Positions 22,280 to 33,939 of a DNA stretch of 64,000 bases are shown in pieces. This DNA is from Isoetes taiwanensis (taxonomy: Eukaryota; Streptophyta; Lycopodiopsida; Isoetales; Isoetaceae). The DNA lies in assembly GCA_021234155.1 (NCBI GenBank), contig JAJEKV010000008.1, positions 16,840,006 through 16,904,005 of the forward strand, in the 5' to 3' direction. The translations under genes were made by a program, and so were the position numbers. Under the pieces are notes generated by a model, which saw nothing but the letters and a program-made list of their open reading frames with translations, ran no database searches and was not told where the DNA came from. Every line of letters begins with the position of its first letter. Position 1 is the stretch's first letter.

Positions 22280-23360
22280 TGATTTCGTAGTAAAAACCAA
22301 CTCCAAAAATCAATACCGGTATGTGGGCCGAAAAGTTTACAAATCATGTCTAGTTATACCATATAGTTCATCAATGCAGTTTAGTAACATGACATACGAA
22401 TAGTGTTTCTTCACATGGTATTGAAAGATGATAATTTATAGCTAGTTTTTATGACAACTTGAATATATGATATGTGCTACTGCTTAATTTATCACGTTTA
22501 TCGGAATGATATTTGATCACATCTATTATCCTTGGTTTATTGACATTGTAATTTTACGTGCATATTTAGTATGATATTTTACAGCGATTAATCATCTTTG
22601 TTATTTTAGTGTATAATTATTATGGTATTTTATAGTGACTAATTATCAATAAAACTATGCTTGGTTTAGATATACCAGTATGATTTTTCTTCCACGATAA
22701 TGTCAAAAACTAGTGTGTTTTTTTTCCATGATATCAACCCATCGTGTTTTCATGTGGAAAGTTTGGTAATAACGATAAGAGACCATAGTATTCAACCTTC
22801 ATGTATTAGAGTAATAAAATTTGAGGGTTCATATTTTTTTTACATGATTCTAAATTGTGATGTCTCCTAATTAATTAGTATTATTTCAGCATATGGTTTA
22901 TCCAAATTTGCTTATTATCGGTATTTTCGGTATTTTGATTACAAAAGCAAAGACTACAGAAGACCAAGATGCTCAATTTTTGTTTCCATTGAATTTTGAT
23001 ATAAAAGTACAATAATATCAGGCATACACCTCTTTCCATAATCTGGAAATGGTATACTTGAGTTGTCAGTTTTTTATGGATGAACATTATGTATAGATTT
23101 ATTCCACAACAATAGTAAACACATTATCATTCTCCTTCATCGGCTTCATCATGCTACAACGAGCACCTAAAATATAAGAGCAGAATAAAACATCGTTTGG
23201 ACAATTATTCCCCATATGTGCATTCTGCTATTCCGCATATATCCTTCTAATAAGTTTTTCGAGGAGTGGAACATATCTCTCTGATGAACAGGCAATTAAG
23301 ATACCATAAAGGAAAATGCCTTCGAATTGAGATAAACATTTACATATAAATACCTGCAAT
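22280..23360. other. No gene recognised
   Basis: Strongly AT-rich. Repeated tatgatatttta-like stretches between 22500 and 22700 hint at old local duplication, but nothing codes recognisably. Confidence 0.3.
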
Positions 23361-23361
23361 A

Positions 23362-23625
23362 TTAGAGAGATATTCCCCCAGCCATTTCTCTTGCAAATGC
23401 AGGTGCAATATTGCTAATTTCATTGATAAATTCATCAACTGTCTTTCGCCTAGTATTGAGGTCCTTAAACTGCTCTAATGTTCCAGAATCTCTTGAATAA
23501 TAACCTGTCAAGCTTAAGGGTTACCGTAAAGCTTAAGCAGATTGCATATCATTTACCTGGAAAGTAGATGCTGGCATATTTAGTCCTAAGCTTTGATGGA
23601 TCTTGGAAATGAAGAAGCATCCTTC
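23362..23625 (-). CDS. Two 3'-terminal exons of an unrecognised gene
   Basis: Minus strand. One exon ends at 23557 before a gtaaat donor (FQDPSKLRTKYASIYFP) and the next starts at 23504 after an acag acceptor, running to a TAA at 23362. Joined in phase 1 they read ASIYFPG-YYSRDSGTLEQF, then TVDEFINEISNIAPAFARE and MAGGISL. The smooth splice phase and protein-like composition support real exons. Upstream exons were not found with confidence, so the gene may be partial. I do not recognise the family. Confidence 0.45.
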
Positions 23626-23649
23626 ACGAGCCCGTGAAACATGAATTCA

Positions 23650-25040
23650 CAAACATGCCCCGGTTGCCATCTTGGCCAAATTAGAGGACCCAAATTCCTT
23701 CTATAGAACAATGCCGTCAGACTTCATAAATCAAAGACGCAAACTTCTAGTCTGCAAAGCAAAACAGATCAAACACTAAAAGAAAGATTTATTGGCATCC
23801 ATTGCAGATCTCGTGTTTCTATGACACTATACATCCTAAGCAAATCAAAGGTTTAGACCATTTTAGGACATGTAGTACAAGAAACGAAATGAAAGAATAA
23901 AAGAGAAAAACAATAAAATGTTATGCAGGTTCCATGCTTTCACACAACGAAAGTGACATTACTCAGATTCCATATCCTCATACAAAGGACATTTTGCAAG
24001 CCATATATCAGCTAGGGTCCGCCTTTTGATCTTGAACCGCTCCAAAGCATTGGGCTTTTCTTAGTTTCCTACATGTTGACTTTGTGAGGCCACACCTCTT
24101 GTTTTATCAGCTTTTGCCTATATACATGTGATACATGTGATGCTCAAGGTAGGACTATGCCTGAACTTTTACTTGCTTTTTTTTTATATGTTGCTTTAAG
24201 AGATCCTATTATGTTGTTTCCAAAGAAACTGCCCTTCCAAAACCATCTTTTGGAGTTTTAGTACCAAGATAACCACCGCCAATCCATTTGTAGAAAATCC
24301 CTAATCTGACATACTCGCTTCAGAAAAGCCCCAATTTAAAAGCAAGTTTTAAAAGCAATGCAAACATGCGCAGATCCAAGTAATGCAGCGCAGATCCAAC
24401 TAATGCACAGAATAGGAAAGAACATGAATGATTGCAATGCCCATGATATTGCAACAAACTAATGAGATGATCACCAATACAAGCAATCAAACAGAGTTCT
24501 GTAAGAGTCATAAAAAATCAAACTCACCCGGTAGAATTGAGATCGTTTATGTTCTCACAAGCCGCAGAAAAGGCCATAAGCATTATTTCTGGTTATACAA
24601 TTTCCTTGCCCATCCGAGCTTCTCCAGCCTTCACCTAATTCTCGCATGATCATTAATCCGGCTCAAGTTCCCGCTTAATCTGCTATTGAGAATGTATTCA
24701 AGACGTAAAACAAAGGATTACGTTCTAGATTATATAATTTCATTTCTCCTTTCCTTTTCCTTTTTGCCACCATGAGGTTTCACAAATAAGTAGACAAAAT
24801 TGACAACAAAAATAGACCAAACAATTAAGCATAGATATTGCTTTATAAACCATTTTAAGAACTCAAACTGAACATTCTTTATTGAGCCCACTTGGTGAGC
24901 CATACAAAAGGGTGTTTTCTTCCATATGCAAAAAGCTTTGGGCCCACAAGCGCCAAAATAACAAGAGAGGTCCACAGCGTGCCTCCAGTAGCATTAAAAC
25001 ATCCGCAATTAACAACAAAAAAGTAAGGAGAAGAAAATCA
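23650..25040. other. No gene recognised
   Basis: AT-rich. May include introns or upstream exons of the minus-strand gene ending at 23362, or the 3' flank of the one ending at 25043. The open frames here show no familiar motif. Confidence 0.3.
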
Positions 25041-25042
25041 TC

Positions 25043-25690
25043 CTAAGTAGCAGCAAGTTTCAAAGTGGTCCGATCAAAAGTACGAGATGTCCATCCCTCC
25101 TTAGTAACCTCCACAATCTTTGTCTTAATGCAGGCCATAGCAAATTGCTTGTACAAATCTGACCCCTTAGCTTTGGACTTTGCAAGAGCAAGAAATAAAT
25201 TGTTGTTTTCTCGTTTGGAGTTGCTGCAGAAATTTAAGATCTCGAAAGGTGTAACCAAATCCAATCTCTCTTTCCCCAATGCAACTAAACACACACTTTT
25301 ATGCATTGCAGATCCTAGTGAGACAAAATCCTTTAAAGCTTGGCCTTCGATAACCTGCACAATACAAAATTCAAGAATAGTCATAAGAAATAGCTCAAAC
25401 AATTGAAGTTAAAGTACGAAGCATTTTACCTGCATCTTAGAGTCATGAATAATCTTGTAGGCTTCAGATTCTGTGAGAGGAGAGAGGCGATTGATTGGCC
25501 AACGTATGAACCATGCCCTCATGTCACTTCCCAAGTCTCCAAATGTGTCTACTCCAGCACATGGTGGATATGGCAGCGCCACCTCACCACAATCCTCATC
25601 CACAACTTGCACATTTAAAGAGACATTGTCATCGCCAATCAATACACCATGGATAAGGCCTTCTGGATCGACGCAATGGATTTTCCCCAC
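25043..25690 (-). CDS. Unrecognised two-exon gene piece, resembling plant transposon-associated proteins
   Basis: An exon to 25430 (VDPEGLIHGVLIGDDNVSL, LPYPPCAGVDTFGDLG, WFIRWPINRL, ending SKMQ before gtaaaa) joins in phase 0 to one from 25354 (VIEGQALKDFVSLGSAMHKS, then TKIVEVTKEGWTSRTFDRTT, stop at 25043). The first part resembles a segment common in proteins tied to plant CACTA-like elements (GxxxGxxxVxVxV, LPxP, WP), so a transposon origin is possible. The 5' end is unclear: an upstream stop precedes the exon at about 25700, and a donor-like ttgcag|gtaggtc near 26100 could end a 5' leader exon. Confidence 0.45.
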
Positions 25691-26269
25691 TCCACTGTGC
25701 TGCTCTTATACCTTTTCTCCCTTTCAAAGAAATGACAGGGGTGGGCATAAACTTTCTTAAGCTAGCATAGCTGCCAACTAGAAATGTTTTGTCCGCAAAA
25801 CCTGCCCATAGAAACAATTTCGTTTTAATTTCTTAGCTAACAAGTACGATATTTTCCTAGCAAACAAAGCTGAGAATATATGAGATGAATGCCAAAGAAA
25901 TCACATGTGCTATCAGCTGCAGAAGCATCATAAAATCAAGCAAATATGACACTGGTTCTAGAAAGCATGCAAACAAAGAAGAACTTGAAATGCACCACGA
26001 ATTTGAGGGATTCAAAACAAGGAAATAGAGTAAAGCAGATAACAAAGGCTCTTTATCGGGTTAAACAGAAAGGATAACTAGGGCAACAGAGACCTACCTG
26101 CAACTGAACGCACTGGCAATTGCCACGGATCGAGAAATTGACGGCGGAAGAAATACGCATGCATTTGTATGTGGAAGCTTGCAACGTCCTTGAGGAAGAG
26201 GGAGGTGATGAGATAAAACGGAACCTTGCAGCGCCATCGCCACTCCACTGTTACTCTGCACCTACATGC

Positions 26270-26700
26270 CCAGGTGGCAAAAGTATATTTTTTTTGGAGC
26301 TAACGTGGCACGTTGACGTGTCTTGTAAAACACTGGGTTTATGGGGTTTATGACCATGTCCGATTCTGTTTTTAAATGGTTGGCCATCGCTGCAGCAGAT
26401 CTAATTTCCTCAGTAGCTCATTCAGGTATATTAAAGCCAAACTGGATCATGTCTTTACTGCAATTTAAAATTGACTTCCTGTAACTAGGTTTAGAGAGTT
26501 AACAAAAAACTAGTAGGTTTATTTAGAGGAGCATTCTCCAGAAACACACTAGACACAAGTTCTATGTAGACATCCGTGCCAAAAAATATGGATAAGGTTA
26601 CTTCTATAACCTCGCCCCTATTCATAAGGATGTCATATTCGTTAGATAGGATTTACATGTTCACATGTTTATTGATTTAGAGCTTACGTTATCATAAATG
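26270..26700. other. No gene recognised
   Basis: AT-rich spacer before the tandem repeats. Nothing identified. Confidence 0.3.
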
Positions 26701-26711
26701 TAACCACTAGT

Positions 26712-28290
26712 TGCATGTTATGTTTATTAATTGAGTAGGCAGGGACGAGCATGTTGAGCGAAAGGTCCACTAGTAATTGCTCATGGCGAGTCGAGTTTGG
26801 CTCTGTTGGTCCTACTGATTGGTCTAAAAGTAAACTGGATGCTTTGAACTCATATACTAAGTCAAAAGCGCATTTCAAGCTTATAGGAACAAAATTAACT
26901 GGGGTGACTTCATTTCCCCTTGGCGCCCTCACTGAAAAGGGGAAAATTTGGGGCTTGTCACATCCGTGCGGGGGATGACCATTTTTTCTTTTCGAATACA
27001 TTTCTTAGGACATGAGCTACCATTTGAACGGTGGGATTAGCAGATGGAGCATCTTTGGTACCCGGATACTTAAACCCTACAAAATTTGTAGGGTTTGCGT
27101 TTTGGCAGCCCTCCCTCCGCCTTTGAAATGGTCGAGCTTGCGTGCGGCGTGGTTTCCTCTCGAGGGTTCGAAGGAAGAGAGAACAATAAAACCCTCCTGT
27201 GCACACTCGCCCAAACTTGCATGCTATGTTTATTAGACTAGTAGGAAGGGATGAGCATGTTGAGCGAAAGGTCCACTAGTAATTGCCCATGGTGAGTCGA
27301 GTTTGGCCTCGTTGATCGTACTGATGGGTCTAAGAGTAAACTGGATGTTTTGAACTCATATACGAAGTCAAAACGCATTTCAAGCTTATCGGAACAAATA
27401 GGACACTTCATTTCCCGTCAAGCACCCATTCGGATAGGGAAAATTTGGGGCTTTGTCACATCCGCTTGGTGGAGCATCTTTGGTACCCGGATACTTAAAC
27501 CCTACAAAATCTGAGGGTTTGCGTTTTGGCAGCCCTCCCTACCTTTGAAGTGGCCGAGCTTGCGCGTGTGGTTTCCTCGAGGGTTCGAAGGAAGGGAGAA
27601 CAATAAAACCCCTCCCAGGCACCAGTTCCAAACTTGCATGCTATGTTTATTAGACTAGTAGGAAGGGACGAGCATGTTGAGCGAAAGGTCTACTAGTAAT
27701 TGCCCATGGCGAGTTGAGTTTGGCTCTCTGTGGTAAATCTTGATGGGTGGATGCTTTGAACTCATATCTTAAGTCAAACCGCATTTCAAGCTTATTGAAC
27801 AAATCTCGAATCGGGTGACACTTCATTTCCCGTGATGTATGCCTATGTCGGAAAGGGGAAAATTTGGGGCTTTGTTACATTCGTGCGGGGATGGCCATTT
27901 TTTATTTTCGAAGATGTTTATTAGGAGATGAGCTACCATTTGAACGGTGGGATTAGCGGATGGAGCATCTTTGATAATGGGATACTTAAACCCTACAAAA
28001 TCAGAGGGGTTTGTGTTTTGGCACCCTCCCCGCCTTTGAAGTGGTGAGAGCTTGCGTGCGGGGTTTCCTCAAGGTTGAAGGAAGGGAGAACAATAAAACC
28101 CTCCCGGTGCACCGGTCCAAACTTGCATGCTATGTTTATTAGACTAGTAGGGACGAGCATGTTGAGCTTAAAGGTCCACTAGTAATTGCCCATGGCGAGT
28201 CAAGTTTGGCTCTGTTGGTCCCCATCGATGGGTCTAAGAGTAAACTGGATGCTTTGAACTCATATCTGAAGTCAAAATGCGTTTTGGCAC
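26712..28290. repeat. Tandem repeat, about 3.3 units of 415-507 bp
   Basis: Units start near 26712, 27219, 27635 and 28125 at gcatgctatgtttattagac. Each carries gagcatgttgagcgaaaggt, ggatgctttgaactcatat, ggggaaaatttggggctt and acttaaaccctacaaaat. The units have diverged by indels and the last is partial. Open frames inside are incidental. Confidence 0.9.
27072..27096. repeat. Palindrome in tandem unit 1
   Basis: aaaccctacaaa and tttgtagggttt flank a single a. The other units keep the left arm but have lost the right arm's exact match. Confidence 0.8.
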
Positions 28291-28543
28291 CCCCTCCCTA
28301 GAGTTTTGCATTAGGACACTAGATATCCCTGTCACAAGCCAGTTATGACCTCAACTTTCACTAGAAAGAGACATTGTTGGTAGCAAAAGGGTTATTATCT
28401 ACACCATACCTCTAGAGCTCCTCATCACTCCAAATATGCAAGGGAACCTCTAAATCATGCATGATAAACACTTAAAATAATCCAAAATCCTCTTTCATAC
28501 AAAATGTGCACTCTATGGATACTAAATACTATACCACAAAGAG

Positions 28544-28551
28544 TATATAAA
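28544..28551 (+). promoter_or_regulatory. TATA box (tatataaa), module copy A
   Basis: tatataaagaaggggga precedes the small ORF by 108 bp. The same box and downstream gaaggggga are kept in all three copies. Confidence 0.55.
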
Positions 28552-28651
28552 GAAGGGGGAATTATGTTGTCCATGTCAATCTTGCCTTCTAGTTGCATCA
28601 TATTCAGAAGTTCAAGACTCTTCATTCCATTAACATTTTAGAGAATATCAG

Positions 28652-28849
28652 ATGGGCATTCTTCAACGTGTTGCATTTCCTATATATATCATTTGCAACA
28701 AGAAGATCAAACTAAAGTTCACTTTTAACGGGGTAAGTGTTTATTCTTCATGCCACGGAAATAGACATAAGACTTCTACAAGCATATATACTATTACGAA
28801 CCTAAACTTTATCATGCACTTCCTAAATGTCCCTCTACATTATACTTGA
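28652..28849 (+). CDS. Small conserved ORF (65 codons), module copy A
   Basis: Starts MGILQRVAFPIYIICNKK and reads to a stop after FLNVPLHYT. Copies B and C encode almost the same product. A good donor (gg|gtaagt) occurs after codon 27, so the real product may be a spliced one starting with that basic, hydrophobic segment. No family recognised; it may also be a noncoding leader. Confidence 0.35.
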   Translation: MGILQRVAFPIYIICNKKIKLKFTFNGVSVYSSCHGNRHKTSTSIYTITNLNFIMHFLNVPLHYT

Positions 28850-29183
28850 AAGTCAAGTATTTTTAAAAATACAAGTATTGAAAGTAGTATATAGACATGC
28901 ATCTTTAATATGTAAATAAATGTGGCTTTGTTTCACAACATTTATTGTTCCACAGTAGGTTCGACTTTAGGCAAAGAGGGATTCATAATTTTGGACATGT
29001 AAAAAAACATTGCTCATTGTTGTTAATGGTTCTTTTCATATACTCTTAACATTTCATTATGCATAAAAGAACCTCCATGTGTTGTGAGAAATGCAAGAAT
29101 AACTTGAATCACGTTCACATTACAAACAACTTGGTAAAGTGCCTGAATGTATAGATAGAATCATTTCCTTCAACATAACTTAT

Positions 29184-30118
29184 TTACATGTGGGTTGAGG
29201 AAGGGATGTAGAAGTGCTGCTTTAGCACATAGACGATCGATGGGTTCCACTCTAGCAACTTATATATGAGATCCCGAGCTTGAAGAGTTCTTTGTTGGAA
29301 GGAGATGAGGTAATATTTCCTTGAAGGGTTTAAAAGGAAACTTAATGTTAATACTATTTGCCAACTCCAAACCCTCTTCCCATTTATCCATGTCTGGGGA
29401 TCCAAGAACGTGGCATATCTTGAATAGTTGATCCTCTTCGTCTTGTCCACGAAATAATGGTTTTAATGCAAAAGTTCAAGAATTATTGCTCCCGGCCGCC
29501 CACATATCTATAGCTTCATCATAATATTGGGCTCCTAATAGCACCTCTGGGGCTCTATAGTGTAAAGTAGTCACAACAGCCTCTAGTGGAAGAATAGAAT
29601 TCTTCTTTTCCGCCATGCCAAAATCAGCAATCTTGAGGTGCATATTGTTTTGCAACAACAAATTTGCAGGTTTAAGATCTCGATGGAAATAGCCATTCTC
29701 ATGTATATATTGCAAACCTCGCAAAAGCTGTGTGGCCAAGTATCTTATTTCATCTAGTGATAGAGCTTCCGAACGATTTCTCAAGAATTCATGCAGATCG
29801 CCTTGCATAAATTCGAAGACAAGGCACACATGATAATCTCCACCAAAATTTTGTATATAACTTGTCTCAAGATGGATGACATTTGGGTGTTAAATCTTGC
29901 GACATGTGAAATGGCGATTTTAGAATTTTGACAGCAACGAGTTCTTTTTTCTTGCGATCCATAGCTTTAACCACCAAGCCGTAGGATCCTGCTCCAAGTC
30001 CGTCCATGTATATGAAACGGGGCATATCAGAAATCTCGTCCTTCAACATGCTGGTAGATGAAGGCGCCCACATCTGTCGATTTGCAGCAACCAAAGCCAT
30101 GTCTATGCTTGGCTCCAA
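29184..30118 (-). pseudogene. RCK/MAK-type (CMGC) protein kinase pseudogene, copy A
   Basis: Minus-strand pieces follow the kinase fold: glycine loop LGAGSYGLVVKAMD, VAVKIL lysine, HPNVIHLE, hinge VCLVFEFMQGDLHEFL, catalytic loop HRDLKPANLLLQ, ADFGMA, YRAPEVLLGAQYYDEAIDMW, then RGQDEEDQLFKICHVLGSPD and the C-terminal HPFLNPH. That order and the EEDQLFKICHVLG block match the RCK family (plant MHK/MAK-like). Defects: the alpha-C region is missing with a frameshift or stop near 29890, indels around 29490-29500 interrupt AGAII-LF, and another break near 29260. No introns remain where plant relatives have many, suggesting a retrocopy. Confidence 0.85.
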
Positions 30119-30119
30119 C

Positions 30120-31390
30120 TGTGAGGCTTTTTATCACTTCTCATTGTATTTTACCTTTTTCTTCTGTTTAGATTTGCATTCTCATTCGCATTACGCTTTT
30201 GCCTTTTTCTTCGTAATCCTCTATCTTTAGCGCTTCAGCTTCGGGATGTGACAGAGATATCTTCAGGCACATGCTTTTTACCCTTTTGCTTTTTTAGTTG
30301 CCTATTTTTAGCATTTCATCTTATTTCAGGACCCTTTCAATTGCATGAGGTAAGCATAAGCTATCTAACTCGCGGCCTTTTTATGTGCATTTGGATGAGT
30401 CCCTTGATCTGTTGGCATTGGATGAGTTCCATTATCATCTGCAGTATATTTTAGAATGTGCATTATTATCTTTCCATCCATGACAGCAGATGTATGTGTG
30501 GTTCATAATGTTGCAGAGATAAATAGATGTGTGCTTGGATGGGAAATATGGAGACATGAACATATCCATAAACAGGAAATTGTACAGAACGTGAGGTAAG
30601 ACCATTTTCCACACTTGATTATTCTGCCTTTCTTAATCAGTCTATGTTGGCAGCAATGTCCCTCTATGTAAAGAAAATTGTTAAGCAAAATTAGGGATAG
30701 ATTTTTTACTCAAACTTTCATCTTTTCAATGGCATCCATCTGGATATGAACATGTGGTTTCCTTGCAAACGATCCTTAGCATCCTTATTGTGCTTCTGGA
30801 CTGGCATATTCTGATGCATTTGGGTGGAATTTCCTTTTATATTATGCTGTGCATAATAATATTTGGGTGGAGACTCATGGATATTTAGCTGAAAGACTAA
30901 AACACCAAATGGGTCTTCAAGTGGAAACTGGAAATGGCAAAGTTAGTCTTAGGGTAGTAGAGGGGTTTTCTAATGTTTGAGAGCGATTCATGTCCATGAG
31001 AAGTTTATGGTCAAGCCAAATGCTGCAAATTATTGAATTCATTACAATCTGTATTGTACCCCAAAATCCATGCATGCAGGTGGGTTTTCTTCAATTCTTA
31101 TTATGGTTAGAAATAAATAACAAGGGATTCAGTTCGTTGGAGATATGGAACAAGCGTTGACGAAGATATGTTGACAGCCGAGCAAAAGGTAGTAGACAGT
31201 TGCAGTCGAGGTAAGAATGATGTCATGTTTCATTGCTCTTCTGCCGTATGAACTCATAAAAAACCATCAGCATGAGTGGCAAAGAGCATTGATTCAAAAA
31301 TATAAAGAGCCCAAATTTGTTTGTTTATTCGAGCAGGTTATTTGTGGAGCCTGCGTGAGCATAACCTGTATAATTGGCTCACAATATCTT
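30120..31390. other. No gene recognised
   Basis: AT-rich sequence with short open frames only. Nothing matches a known family by eye. Confidence 0.3.
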
Positions 31391-31395
31391 GCCTA

Positions 31396-31513
31396 TTGTG
31401 GCAAATATTATATCTTGCAGGTATAATATTTGCCACAAAAGAATCTTTTCTTGGATACACCTTTGCTATGTGGTGTGTAATGCATTGCACCACACCAAAG
31501 ATGGTGTGGTGCA
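31396..31513. repeat. Two adjacent perfect hairpins
   Basis: ttgtggcaaatattata (31396-31412) pairs exactly with tataatatttgccacaa (31422-31438) across a 9-nt loop. tgcaccacacc (31486-31496) pairs exactly with ggtgtggtgca (31503-31513) across 6 nt. They are 47 bp apart. Possible structured RNA or fold-back element. Confidence 0.85.
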
Positions 31514-31514
31514 G

Positions 31515-33155
31515 ATGGCTAAATGGATACTTAAAAACTGCAAATGTCAACATTGTTATTGTGGTATGCATATGCAAACTGCCTTGAGGTAACTTATGTT
31601 TAGTATGTATTCTTTATTCTTAGATGGGTACTTGCAATTACCAAAGAATATACACAGCTTGGAGGTGTTATCCAACTGCAACTGTTACACCCATTTGTTT
31701 TTGTAGTTGGAATTCATAATAAAGCTTAGAATTGCTCGTATGTTGACCAAAGTATTATTTGCAATCTTTATGCCTAACAGGAATCAAGATCCAATTTACC
31801 TTATGGGTGTACTTCCTTTGTTTATTCTTCGTGTAGATTGGTGGAAGTATCAGATGGCTTGCTATGGTCAGAGAAACCATAGCAAGTGAGACCAGCGGAG
31901 CTCTATTGAAATCTTTGGCCTGCAGCTATAGCATGGAAAGATTCAAGGAAGGGTGCTCTTGGGCACAGACGTCCAATCCATAAATCCAGTATGGTCAACA
32001 GCTAATGATTTTGTTCCATTTCAAAGTTTTTATTCTTTAGTTTTTATGGTGAAAGTTTCTTGCTTTTCAAATTGACTACATTGCAGACCTGATCACAACC
32101 CACAACGATCCATGACAATATCCAAATCTTGATTATCCTTTTTCTACTAGGTCCTGTATCCTATCTTGTAAAATTCCCTAATTTATATGAGTACTCCATA
32201 GGTACCACGTTTATGATCACTGCAGTATTGGGACCATTCTCCCAAGAAATCAACAAAATGAACAAATGAAGTATGTAAGAAATAGAACGTGTATTAATGT
32301 CTGCCTTTTAACAATGGGACAATGGGTCGAGAATTTATGCTCGAAGCATCTGATGTAGCCATAAGTAAGGCAGGCATTCTGTTGCACCCGAAGCCATGCC
32401 TTGGAAACAAAAGATCCATGGAAGTGTAGAAGCTGCTATAAGAATCAAAAGCTGCTTTTCTAGAACTGCTTCTCAATGCTGCGTCTCAACCCCCGAGAGC
32501 AACAAAAACCCGTTGATTTCAGCCTGGTAGCGCCCCATTAACAAGCAGAAGACAAGGTTCCTTCCGCCCTCCATCTTCAGCAAAGCACCAATCACCGTAT
32601 TCCATCCCAAATCAACCACAAATAGGCCATAAATAGAAACATAACCATCTTCGACCGTACAAATAGAACCATTGAACAAAAAAACCCAAATCTAACGGCT
32701 GCCATAATTTTCACCAAAACAAAATTAAACCCCGGCTTAAAAAATGATTGTAGAACTCTAATATATACCAATTTCGATCAATTTGCACCAAATTTAATTA
32801 CCAAAATACCTTATACATCAAATTTAATTAGCAAAATACCTCTACACAATCTTGTTCTGACACTTACACGGAGCCAGTGTTTCTTCTTGTGGTTTTAGTG
32901 CACGATGATGCTATTGGAGGCATGTTACCACCAGCCACATGCAGACCTCTTGGACGTTCAAAACCTAAACGCATGCGCACAGGAGAAGAAAATGTAAAGA
33001 AGAGGAATATCTTTATAGAAGGTGTGATGGAAGAGACACAATGCATTCAGTTGTAGGACTCTAATTCAGTGATGATTGTGGCTTCTGTAATCTCTTTGTC
33101 GAATTTAAACTTTTATTCTTGAGGCATTTAGTATCGATTGAGTAGGATAAGTATG
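31515..33155. other. No gene recognised
   Basis: A minus-strand open frame at 32473-32679 has no recognisable domain. Short motif aaatttaattaccaaaatacc is repeated near 32790 and 32820. Confidence 0.3.
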
Positions 33156-33162
33156 TAAGGAC

Positions 33163-33255
33163 ATTTTAGTAATTAAGTTTGGTGTGTAGGGGTATTTTGG
33201 TAATTAAGTTTAGTGTGTAGGGGTATTTTGGTAATTAAACTTGGTGTGTAGGAGC
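33163..33255. repeat. 31-bp minisatellite, three copies
   Basis: Units attttggtaattaagtttgg plus tgtgtaggggt start at 33163, 33194 and 33225. Related ggcattttggtaatttt fragments continue to about 33390 and recur near 35810-35850. Confidence 0.85.
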
Positions 33256-33710
33256 AAATTGGGAGTTTGTTTGTATGTTTATTTTATACAATATATTTAT
33301 TTGAGCCAAAGGCATTTTGGTAATTTTGAAACTCATAAGGGCATTTTAGTAATTACATAAACTCACAGGGGCATTTTGGTAGTTTTCCCTAAGATCAATT
33401 GACCTACCTTTGTTAAATAGAGAGCATGTCCATGCTCCAAAATAGCTTCCTACAATGTGGAGCCGTTTCTACAGAGGACTATTGCATCAGTTAAGAGGAC
33501 TATTGCTATGAATGTAAACAAGCTATCAATTGGAATAAACTAATCTCCGCTTCATATATTTACAAGCATCAATATGAAACTTTCGTAAGATCCGCAAATG
33601 AAATTTTAATTCTAAAAGATGTTAATGTTCTTATTTTTTATATGGTCAAAAAACGTCCAAAGGGCCAAAAGAAAGACAGATATAAATCGCCCAAGATATC
33701 AATCAAGTCA

Positions 33711-33853
33711 TCGCCCATCGCGGTGGTGGTTTAGTGGTAAGAACTTGAGTTGGGGTGACCCCCACTAGGGTTCAAAACCCACTAGCTACCATCGGGTGGG
33801 AGATGTGGGTGGGTGCAAGTCCCACCAACCTTGCCTTCAAAAAAAAAAAAAAA
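33711..33853 (+). mobile_element. tRNA-derived SINE with A and B boxes, poly(A) and target-site duplication
   Basis: ggtggtttagtggtaag (about 33725) is an A-box-like pol III element, and gggttcaaaaccc (about 33768-33780) a B box at tRNA-like spacing. The unit ends in about 15 A's. It is flanked by agatatcaatcaagtca (33694-33710) and agatattagtcaagtca (33854-33870), 15 of 17 identical. Such elements are transcribed by RNA polymerase III and mobilised by LINE machinery. The tRNA-unrelated part is gtgggtgggtgcaagtccca-like. Confidence 0.85.
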
Positions 33854-33860
33854 AGATATT

Positions 33861-33930
33861 AGTCAAGTCAACCCAAGATGCATGCTCTTACGGATAGTCA
33901 AGTCAACCCAAGATGCATGCTCTCACGGAT
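33861..33930. repeat. 35-bp tandem duplication beside the SINE
   Basis: agtcaagtcaacccaagatg and the following catgctct(t/c)acggat occur twice in a row (33861-33895, 33896-33930), starting within the SINE's right target repeat. Confidence 0.9.
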
Positions 33931-33939
33931 GCTGCCAAT

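Larger units (their letters stand above)
28543..30118. repeat. Three-copy module, copy A
   Basis: Contains a TATA box, a 65-codon plus-strand ORF and, about 330 bp on, the 3' end of a convergent kinase pseudogene. Related to copies B (52540-53693) and C (62610-64000). This copy has the most complete kinase part. Confidence 0.92.

Noticed and set aside
25065-25406. Plus-strand open frame of 113 codons
   Set aside because: It is the antisense of the exon at 25354-25043, whose minus-strand reading fits splice sites and protein composition better.
32473-32679. 68-codon minus-strand frame (VVDLGWNTVIGALLKMEGG)
   Set aside because: Looks faintly protein-like but has no recognisable family and no supporting exon.
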